Source of the DNA: Paracoccaceae bacterium
Lineage (GTDB): Bacteria > Pseudomonadota > Alphaproteobacteria > Rhodobacterales > Rhodobacteraceae
Reading direction: 5' to 3'
DNA: 6,891 nt
Assembly: GCA_029881635.1 (NCBI GenBank)
Contig: JAOUMG010000102.1
Location: 1 to 6,891 of the forward strand
Shown in pieces: positions 1 to 5,305 of this stretch. How positions within the stretch are numbered: position 1 is the first letter of the stretch; every line of letters begins with the position of its first letter. The notes below the pieces were generated by a model, which saw nothing but the letters and a program-made list of their open reading frames with translations, did not search any database and was not told the DNA's origin. Position numbers and translations under genes: made by a program.

Positions 1-34
1 CGATCCTTCCAATTCTTGTCCAAGGACCAATGAA

Positions 35-490
35 ATGACCTTTCTGAAAACCAGCCTTGCCGCGTTTGCTATTGCAATCGCGCAACCCGCCTTTGCCGCC
101 GATACCATTGTCATCAAAGATGCCTATGCACGCTTTTTGCCGGGTGCCAAGGCCGGAGCTGCTTTTATGGTAATTGAAAACCTCGCGCCCGAAGCGGACC
201 GGCTTGTCGGGGCCAGCTCCGATGTGGCAATGCGGGTTGAATTGCATACGCATCAGGCCGGCGAAGGTGGTATGATGCAGATGCTGCATGTGCCCGAAGG
301 TTTCGCCATTCCCGGCGCAGGCGAACATAATCTTGCGCGTGGCGGTGACCACGTAATGATGATGGGTCCGACCCGCAGCATTGTCTCGGGCGATACCCTG
401 ACCCTGACGCTGAGCTTTGAGAACGCCGGTGATCTGGTTGTCGAAGTTCCAGTCGACAACGCCCGCGCTGACATGGCCCCTACGAACTGA
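35..490 (+). CDS. Periplasmic PCu(A)C-family copper chaperone
   Basis: This 151-residue protein is probably a secreted Cu(I) chaperone of the PCu(A)C (DUF461) family, which delivers copper to the CuA or CuB centres of cytochrome oxidase and in some bacteria works with nitrous oxide reductase. Residues 1-21 form a Sec signal peptide: Lys5, a hydrophobic stretch, then an A-F-A cleavage site before Ala22. The family's metal motif is H(M)X10MX21HXM. Here the matching residues are His71, Met83, His106 and Met108, inside the expected GGDHVMMMG context, but the second gap is 22 residues, one longer than the consensus, and Thr72 replaces the usual Met. His73 and Met81 are further possible ligands. 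The ATG at 35 is preceded by AAGGA at 22-26, 8 nt away. No oxidase or nos gene is visible, so its client is unknown. The family call is fairly secure; the physiological partner is inference. Confidence 0.88.
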   Translation: MTFLKTSLAAFAIAIAQPAFAADTIVIKDAYARFLPGAKAGAAFMVIENLAPEADRLVGASSDVAMRVELHTHQAGEGGMMQMLHVPEGFAIPGAGEHNLARGGDHVMMMGPTRSIVSGDTLTLTLSFENAGDLVVEVPVDNARADMAPTN

Positions 491-547
491 CACCAGGCAA
501 ATGACATCCGGCGCCAAGACCAAGCTGATGCCGGTCGAAGATACTGC

Positions 548-583
548 GGCGGCGCTGCAAGCCACGACAAAGGCAGCGCCGCC
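548..583. terminator. Perfect GC-rich hairpin, possible terminator
   Basis: An 11-bp perfect inverted repeat (GGCGGCGCTGC at 548-558, its reverse complement at 573-583) encloses a 14-nt loop. It starts 57 nt after the stop of the copper-chaperone gene, a natural place for transcript termination. Neither side carries a T-run, so it is not a classical intrinsic terminator. It could be a terminator without a U-tract, an mRNA 3'-end stabiliser, or a repeated intergenic element. The inverted repeat is read directly; the function is inferred. Confidence 0.45.
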
Positions 584-716
584 ATCCAGGGCTGCAACTG
601 GGAGCCATTGATCAGGCGCAGGGCAATGCTCTCGTCCCAGTTCTCGGACCGCGCAACCAACCGATTGCCGGGGCGCTTGCCTTCGTGGTATTTGTCAGAG
701 CGTATCGGTCACAAAC

Positions 717-722
717 AAAGGG
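717..722 (+). promoter_or_regulatory. Ribosome binding site deciding the start at 730
   Basis: AAAGGG lies 7 nt upstream of the ATG at 730. It favours that start over an in-frame GTG at 685, which would add 15 residues that are neither hydrophobic nor typical of a membrane-protein N-terminus. Confidence 0.5.
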
Positions 723-729
723 CACATCG

Positions 730-1155
730 ATGAAAACCCCCTGGCACCTATGGGTCATCGGTATTGTCACGTTGCTTTGGAACGCCATGGGCGCGTTGGA
801 CTACACGATGACGCAGCTCCAGAATGAAACCTATCTGGCGGGATTTACCGCCGAGGAACGCGCATATTTCCAGAGCTTCCCTGTTTGGGTGGAGGCGGTT
901 TGGGCGATTGCCGTCTGGTTTGCCTTGGCGGGTTCCGCGCTGCTGTTGATGCGCAAGCGTATCGCTGCGGGAATGTTCGGTATTTCGCTGATCGCAATGA
1001 TCGTTACAGCGATCCATAATTTTGGTCTGGCCGAGGTGAAAATGCACGAAATCGTCGGCGCCGAAGCGGTCTGGTTTACGCTTGCCATTTTCCTGGTGGC
1101 TCTGGGCTCATGGATCTATGCGCGTCGGATGCGCCAGCGCGCTGTGCTGGACTGA
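730..1155 (+). CDS. Small four-helix inner-membrane protein, function unknown
   Basis: From the ATG at 730 this encodes 141 residues with four predicted membrane helices, at about residues 8-25, 55-74, 79-97 and 113-131. A 30-residue loop (about 26-54) holding the acidic patch TAEERAYF lies between helices 1 and 2. The N-terminus MKTPWHLWVIG and the following LLWNAMGALDYTMTQ resemble a family of short uncharacterised membrane proteins I recall from alphaproteobacteria, sometimes labelled as sugar transporters; nothing here supports transport. The short positively charged C-terminus (ARRMRQR) suggests a cytoplasmic end. There is no Cys and only three His (6, 96 and 106), so a heme or metal role is not obvious. 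It stands alone on the plus strand after a 239-bp gap and converges on the next gene with 10 bp between stops. Confident that it is a gene, not confident about function. Confidence 0.8.
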   Translation: MKTPWHLWVIGIVTLLWNAMGALDYTMTQLQNETYLAGFTAEERAYFQSFPVWVEAVWAIAVWFALAGSALLLMRKRIAAGMFGISLIAMIVTAIHNFGLAEVKMHEIVGAEAVWFTLAIFLVALGSWIYARRMRQRAVLD

Positions 1156-1165
1156 GGCCTAACTG

Positions 1166-1465
1166 CTACCGCGAACAGACAGATTCTGCGGCCGAGCCGA
1201 ATGATACATAGCGCTGCCAGAACTCCTGATGAGCGGTTCGTGCTGATTGGCGAACCTGCTGCGCCTTGGAGGGATCGCTGAAGAACTGTGCTGCGATTTT
1301 CTGGTCGGAGCCAGTAAGCGTCATGTTGGCAACCCTCTGAATACAATCGCAAAGCATCGGGTCAGCGCCGCCGTTCGATCGTACACATGCCCGATCAATC
1401 GGACCGGCCATAATCGTCGTTGCCGTCAGCAAAGATATTGCTGCCGCAGTCAGAACTGGTTTCAT
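1166..1465 (-). CDS. Small exported Cys-containing protein, function unknown
   Basis: This 99-residue protein has a clear signal peptide (residues 1-20, ending I-M-A before Gly21), so the mature form is about 79 residues and probably periplasmic. It has four cysteines: Cys27, Cys39, Cys41 and Cys97. The C-D-C pair near the middle and the C-terminal Cys could form two disulfides or bind a metal. The mature region is otherwise polar, probably helical, with the sequence SDPSKAQQVRQSAR in its centre and an aromatic segment EFWQRYVSFG near the end. I recall very similar short proteins in Rhodobacteraceae carrying the label 'arginine transporter', which a soluble protein this small does not support. 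The ATG at 1465 is preceded by a G-rich GGGGTGGGGA stretch as the likely ribosome binding site. The upstream 130 bp could carry its own promoter, so it need not belong to the nar transcript. Confidence 0.8.
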   Translation of the reverse strand: MKPVLTAAAISLLTATTIMAGPIDRACVRSNGGADPMLCDCIQRVANMTLTGSDQKIAAQFFSDPSKAQQVRQSARTAHQEFWQRYVSFGSAAESVCSR

Positions 1466-1595
1466 TCCCCACCCCAGATTGTCGCCACCCGGCAGTCAGA
1501 CTTGCCAAGTATCTCGTTACTTTCCCAAGAACGATTAATACATATTGCGCGGCGCCGATCAATTCAGACCGTCACCTTTTGGGCATGAGACTGTT

Positions 1596-2390
1596 TCAGG
1601 CAGCTTTCAGATCGACGCCTGTGACCTCCGCAGCCTCTGCCAGAAGACCAATATAGGCAATCGCGGCCTTGGCCCAGTCTGCCTTCTCCAAGGCTTCACG
1701 AATGCGGGGTGCGACCGCTTCATAGGGCAGCACCGCGCCGATTGCGCGCGCATCAAGGCGGATGATGTGCAGGCCATAACGTGTTGCCACCGGTGTGCTG
1801 GCAATTTCGCCCTCGGTCAGTTTGTCCAGTGCCGTCTCGAATTCGGGCACGGTATCGCCGGAAACGATCTGGCCCAGCCGCCCCCCGGCATCGCGCGACG
1901 AACAGGCCGAAATCTCGCGTGCCAGTCGGTCGAAGGCGCGCGGGTTGCGCGAAATCTCGGCCAGCGCGGCATCGGCAGTCTGCTGGGCCTTGGCCAATGC
2001 GTCCGTATCACCCGGTTTGACTGGCATCAGGATATGGGCTGCCTCGTAAAGGGTAGGCGCGCGCCAGCGATCGGGGTGCGCGTCATAGGCGGCACGGATT
2101 GCCGCGTCTGTTGGCGGTGCCACCGTAATCGCATTGGCCAGAACCTGCCGGATAAGCGCCTCTTCATCGGTTTCGACAGTTCCAAGGTCACCGCCCAGTG
2201 GTTCAGGCACAAGCCTTTGCCGGCCCGCTTCTTGCAGCAGCAGCGCCCTGATGGTCAGCGCCCGCGCCGCCGCCCTCCAGGCGATGCCGGGTTTTCCCTT
2301 TGGTGCGGGGTGCAACTGCGCTTCGGCGGCGATGGCTGTGGCAGGGATCACCTCGCCGTTGACGGTGATATCCGGCATCAAGGGCGTCAT
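1596..2390 (-). CDS. Cytoplasmic parvulin-type peptidyl-prolyl isomerase in the nar operon
   Basis: This 264-residue protein should catalyse cis-trans isomerisation of X-Pro bonds during folding. A helical N-terminal region (about 11-105, with AARALTIRALLLQEAGRQRL) is followed by a parvulin/rotamase domain at about 114-213. Recognisable parvulin elements are EAAHILMPV (117-124), FDRLAREISACSSRDAGGRLGQI (about 153-175), the VPEFETALDKLTEGEI stretch (181-196) and the closing YGLHIIRLD (205-213). The layout resembles NifM, the parvulin that matures nitrogenase Fe protein. No signal peptide is seen, unlike PpiD, SurA or PrsA, so it should act in the cytoplasm, where NarG and NarH fold. Its ATG follows the narI stop by one base and the GGGGGG at 2397-2402 inside the narI 3' end is the likely ribosome binding site, so translation is probably coupled to narI. 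The role in NarGHI assembly is inferred from position. A second in-frame ATG lies at codon 5. Confidence 0.9.
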   Translation of the reverse strand: MTPLMPDITVNGEVIPATAIAAEAQLHPAPKGKPGIAWRAAARALTIRALLLQEAGRQRLVPEPLGGDLGTVETDEEALIRQVLANAITVAPPTDAAIRAAYDAHPDRWRAPTLYEAAHILMPVKPGDTDALAKAQQTADAALAEISRNPRAFDRLAREISACSSRDAGGRLGQIVSGDTVPEFETALDKLTEGEIASTPVATRYGLHIIRLDARAIGAVLPYEAVAPRIREALEKADWAKAAIAYIGLLAEAAEVTGVDLKAA

Positions 2391-2391
2391 C

Positions 2392-3075
2392 TCAGGCCCC
2401 CCGTTTTTTCGTGCGAACGATCTGATAGCCCGGGCGCCAGAGGTAACGGACCGGTGCCGACAGCATATGGACGAGCCGCGTGAACGGGAATAGCAGGAAG
2501 ATCGTCAGCCCGAGAAAGAGGTGCAGCTTGAAGAGCCAATGCACACCAACGATATAGCTTGCTGCCTGACCATCGAAGGTAAAGATGCCAAAGGCCCAAG
2601 CCATGAAGCGCGTCATCTCGTGCCCGTCCAGATGTTGAAGCGAGACGAAGATGGTGCCAAGCCCCAGCACAAGTTGCAGCATCAAAAGCGCCAGAATACC
2701 GGTATCAGCGAATGTGCTGCTTGCCCGGATGCGCGCATCGAAAAGCCGCCGGTGGAGCAGCATGAGCCCACCCACCAGTGCCATCGCGCCCGCGACTCCA
2801 CCGGCGATCAACGCCAGGAGCTGCTTAAAACCGTGACCGATACCTAGCGCGTCAAAGACCTGGATGGGGGTCAGAAGCCCGACAAGATGGCCGAAGAAAA
2901 TCACCAGTACGCCGACATGAAAAAGGACAGAACCCACCACCAGTTGTTTCCGGCGCAAGAGTTGTGAGGACGAGGATTTCCACGTGAAGGGGTCGCGTTC
3001 ATACCGCACGATGCTGCCCAGAAGCAGAACCGAAAGGGCGATATAAGGATAAGTTCCGAAAATGAATTGGTGCAT
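2392..3075 (-). CDS. narI: Respiratory nitrate reductase gamma subunit, diheme cytochrome b
   Basis: NarI anchors NarGH at the inner face of the cytoplasmic membrane, oxidises quinol and passes electrons through two b hemes to NarH. The 227-residue length matches the E. coli protein (225). Five hydrophobic segments are visible, at about 5-23, 46-68, 86-107, 124-146 and 176-200. The four heme-ligand histidines are recognisable as His53, His63, His185 and His203: the spacings of 10 and 18 residues equal those of E. coli His56/His66 and His187/His205. The C-terminal FPFTRLVHMLSAP motif around His203 is typical, and the tail RTKKRGA is basic and cytoplasmic. The ATG is preceded 5 nt upstream by a strong AGGAGG. 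It lies 11 nt after narJ and 1 nt before the isomerase gene. Nothing suggests damage. Confidence 0.97.
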   Translation of the reverse strand: MHQFIFGTYPYIALSVLLLGSIVRYERDPFTWKSSSSQLLRRKQLVVGSVLFHVGVLVIFFGHLVGLLTPIQVFDALGIGHGFKQLLALIAGGVAGAMALVGGLMLLHRRLFDARIRASSTFADTGILALLMLQLVLGLGTIFVSLQHLDGHEMTRFMAWAFGIFTFDGQAASYIVGVHWLFKLHLFLGLTIFLLFPFTRLVHMLSAPVRYLWRPGYQIVRTKKRGA

Positions 3076-3080
3076 CGGGG

Positions 3081-3086
3081 CCTCCT
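3081..3086 (-). promoter_or_regulatory. Strong ribosome binding site for narI
   Basis: On the minus strand AAAGGAGG sits in the 11-nt narJ-narI gap, and its AGGAGG core ends 5 nt before the narI ATG. It partly overlaps the narJ stop codon. It is a near-perfect Shine-Dalgarno sequence and fits a need for good initiation where the neighbouring genes are not directly overlapped. Confidence 0.8.
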
Positions 3087-3788
3087 TTACTGGGCCGTCC
3101 CGGCGCGGGCCGGGGAGAGGGGCATGTCCATCCGCGCGAGGATGTCGCGTGAGATCGGGCAGCCGGCATTGGGATCGGGGGCGAAGGTGACCTGCGCCTC
3201 CTCATAAACCGCGTCCAGGGCTTCGAGGTCTTCGGGGTCGTCGTCCTTCTCGGACAGAAGGGCCGTGGCCTCGGGGCTGTCAGTGCCCGCCTGGGCAATC
3301 CCGGCCAGCGCTGTCAGGACCGCCGCATAGGGCGTTTCGCGCCGGGTCAGACGCTCGGCCAGGACCGCGATGATGTGACCGGCATCGGCAAGGATCTCCT
3401 TCGCCTCGGCCAGGGGCCGGGTCGAGAGGAATTCCAGAAGCACCGGCAGGTGATCCGGCAGTTCCGGCCCGGTGAGGTCGAAGCCGCCCGCCCGGTAGGT
3501 TTCCAGCAGGTCCACCATCGCGCCGCCGCGATCCCGGCTTTCACCGTGGATATGCTCGAAGAGGTTGAGCGACAGCGTGCGCGAGCGGTCGAAGAGGAGC
3601 ACATAGCGCTCCTGCAGGTCATAGATGTCGCCTGTCTCCATTCCGGCAAGCAGCGGTTCCAGCGCGCGGTGCTGGTCGAGGGACAGGAGTCCTTCGGATT
3701 TCAGCACGGAGCGGATCGCCGGGATGGCGGTTTGCAGATCCTCGCTTGGGTAGGAGAGGAGCGCCGAGAGCGCCTTGAATGTCTTCAT
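3087..3788 (-). CDS. narJ: Nitrate reductase assembly chaperone (delta subunit)
   Basis: NarJ is not part of the final enzyme. It binds apo-NarG in the cytoplasm, holds NarGH until the molybdenum cofactor and Fe-S clusters are in, and controls membrane docking to NarI. The 233 residues match the usual length (about 236 in E. coli) and the protein is all-helical, as expected for the TorD/NarJ superfamily. The family signature lies at residues 62-88, including YVLLFDRSRTLSLNLFEH and then HGESRDRG, followed by AMVDLLETY and by PDHLPVLLEF at 111-120. An acidic linker (SEKDDDPEDLEALD, 179-192) precedes a less conserved tail containing a single Cys (210). The start overlaps the narH stop as ATGA, with GGAGGG at 3795-3800 placed 6 nt upstream, so translation is coupled to narH. 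Confidence 0.97.
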   Translation of the reverse strand: MKTFKALSALLSYPSEDLQTAIPAIRSVLKSEGLLSLDQHRALEPLLAGMETGDIYDLQERYVLLFDRSRTLSLNLFEHIHGESRDRGGAMVDLLETYRAGGFDLTGPELPDHLPVLLEFLSTRPLAEAKEILADAGHIIAVLAERLTRRETPYAAVLTALAGIAQAGTDSPEATALLSEKDDDPEDLEALDAVYEEAQVTFAPDPNAGCPISRDILARMDMPLSPARAGTAQ

Positions 3789-5305
3789 TTCCAGCCCTCC
3801 GCAGGGGTGACGAATTTGCGGCTGCCAAAGAGCTTGCCGCCCGTGGTGCCGGAGGAACAGCCATTGCCGTCGGTGAAGCCGCAGCCGCCGCGCAGGTCAT
3901 AGGCATCCTCGACCATTTCGCGGTGCGTCGTCGGGATGACGAAGCGGTCCTCGTAATTGGCGATGGCCATGATCTGGTACATCTCGTCGATTTGGTGCGG
4001 CGTCAGCCCAACACGCTTGGCGACGCCGAGATTGACGACCCCGTCCACCGTCTTCGAGCGCATGTAGGAGCGCATGGCGAGCATCCGTTCCAGCGCCGAA
4101 ACGATCGGTGCCTCATCCCCCGCCGTCAGCATATTGGCGAGGTAGCGGACCGGAATGCGCAAGGATTTCACATCCGGCATGTCGTCCTGCGCGGCGATCT
4201 GACCCGCCGCCGCCGCGTTCTGGATCGGGCTGAGCGGCGGAATGTACCAGACCATCGGCAGCGTCCGGTATTCCGGATGCAGCGGAAAGGCGATCTTCCA
4301 TTCCATCGCCATCTTCCAGATCGGCGATTTGCGGGCCGAGATGATCCAATCCTCCGGCACACCTTCGGCGCGGGCGGCCTCGATCACCGCCGGGTCGTTG
4401 GGGTCGAGGAAAACGCCAAGCTGGGCGTCATAAAGCTCCTTCTCACCCTCGACCGACGCCGCTTCGGCGATCTTGTCGGCGTCGTAGAGCATGACCCCGA
4501 TATAACGGATGCGCCCCACGCAGGTTTCCGAACAGACCGTCGGCATGCCGCTTTCCAGACGTGGATAGCAGAGTGTGCATTTCTCGGATTTACCGGTCGA
4601 CCAGTTGTAGTAGATCTTCTTGTAGGGGCAGCCCGAGACACACATCCGCCAGCCGCGGCACTTCTCCTGATCGATCAGCACGACGCCGTCTTCCTCGCGC
4701 TTGTAGATCGCGCCAGAGGGGCACGACGCGGCGCAGGCCGGGTTGAGGCAATGCTCGCAAAGCCGCGGCAGGTACATCATGAAGGTGTTTTCATACTGGC
4801 CGTAAATCTCCTTCTGGATGCCCTCGAAGTTGTAGTCCTTCGAGCGCTTGGAGAATTCGCCGCCGAGGATCTCCTCCCAGTTCGGGCCCCATTCGATCTT
4901 CTCCATCCGCTCGCCCGAAATCTTGGAGCGCGGGCGGGCGGTGGGGAAGGCCGGCATTTCGGGTGCCGATTTCAGGTGGTCGTAGTCGAAATCGAACGGC
5001 TCATAGAAATCGTCGATCTCGGGCAGGTCGGGATTGGCGAAGATATTGGCGAGGATCCGCCACTTGCCGCCCTGCTTTGGGCGAAGGTTGCCCGAGGCGG
5101 TACGTTCCCAACCGCCGTTCCAGCGTTTCTGGTTTTCCCAGTCCTTGGGGTATCCGATGCCGGGCTTGGTTTCGACATTGTTGAACCAGGCGTATTCAAC
5201 GCCGTCGCGGCTGGTCCAGACATTCTTGCAGGTGACAGAGCAGGTGTGGCACCCGATACATTTGTCGAGGTTCAGCACCATGCCGATTTGTGCGCGGACT
5301 TTCAT
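3785..5305 (-). CDS. narH: Respiratory nitrate reductase beta subunit, Fe-S electron carrier
   Basis: NarH carries electrons from the NarI hemes to NarG through one [3Fe-4S] and three [4Fe-4S] clusters, on the cytoplasmic side of the membrane. At 506 residues it is near full length (512 in E. coli). All four cysteine groups are intact: Cys16/19/22/26, Cys183/186/191/195, Cys216/222/226 with Trp219 in place of the fourth Cys, and Cys243/246/258/262. The Trp substitution (CRGWRMC) is the normal NarH mark of the [3Fe-4S] cluster, and the later groups sit one residue off the E. coli numbering. The start overlaps the narG stop as ATGA, with GGAGG at 5313-5317 lying 7 nt upstream; the stop overlaps the narJ start likewise. 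The C-terminal tail includes a Gly/Cys-rich segment (GGCGFTDGNGCSSGTTGG) near residue 480. Confidence 0.98.
   Translation of the reverse strand: MKVRAQIGMVLNLDKCIGCHTCSVTCKNVWTSRDGVEYAWFNNVETKPGIGYPKDWENQKRWNGGWERTASGNLRPKQGGKWRILANIFANPDLPEIDDFYEPFDFDYDHLKSAPEMPAFPTARPRSKISGERMEKIEWGPNWEEILGGEFSKRSKDYNFEGIQKEIYGQYENTFMMYLPRLCEHCLNPACAASCPSGAIYKREEDGVVLIDQEKCRGWRMCVSGCPYKKIYYNWSTGKSEKCTLCYPRLESGMPTVCSETCVGRIRYIGVMLYDADKIAEAASVEGEKELYDAQLGVFLDPNDPAVIEAARAEGVPEDWIISARKSPIWKMAMEWKIAFPLHPEYRTLPMVWYIPPLSPIQNAAAAGQIAAQDDMPDVKSLRIPVRYLANMLTAGDEAPIVSALERMLAMRSYMRSKTVDGVVNLGVAKRVGLTPHQIDEMYQIMAIANYEDRFVIPTTHREMVEDAYDLRGGCGFTDGNGCSSGTTGGKLFGSRKFVTPAEGWK

Noticed and set aside
417..611. A 64-codon plus-strand frame running past the end of the copper-chaperone gene
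   Set aside because: It begins inside the chaperone gene in another frame, spans the hairpin, and has no convincing ribosome binding site or recognisable motif.
600..620. TTGATCAGG as a possible FNR/NarR-type half-site
   Set aside because: The second half of the TTGAT-N4-ATCAA palindrome is missing. I found no complete FNR box in the gaps I read; the nar promoter is presumably upstream of narG, outside the window.
253..660. A 135-codon minus-strand frame with a TTG start opposite the copper-chaperone gene
   Set aside because: It overlaps most of the copper-chaperone gene on the other strand, lacks a ribosome binding site, and its downstream half is the antisense of a well-supported gene.
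1534..1562. A minus-strand promoter-like pair TTGATC and ATTAAT with a 17-bp spacer, upstream of the small Cys protein gene
   Set aside because: Each hexamer matches only four of six consensus positions, which is too weak to call without transcript data.
1540..1598. A terminator after the isomerase gene
   Set aside because: Only short imperfect pairing and a small GGCGCC palindrome are visible, with no T-run; I could not support a terminator.
1545..2483. A 312-codon open frame on the plus strand opposite the isomerase gene
   Set aside because: The minus-strand reading is a clear parvulin protein; the plus-strand translation is low-complexity Arg/Gly/Cys-rich sequence without recognisable domains and runs into narI.
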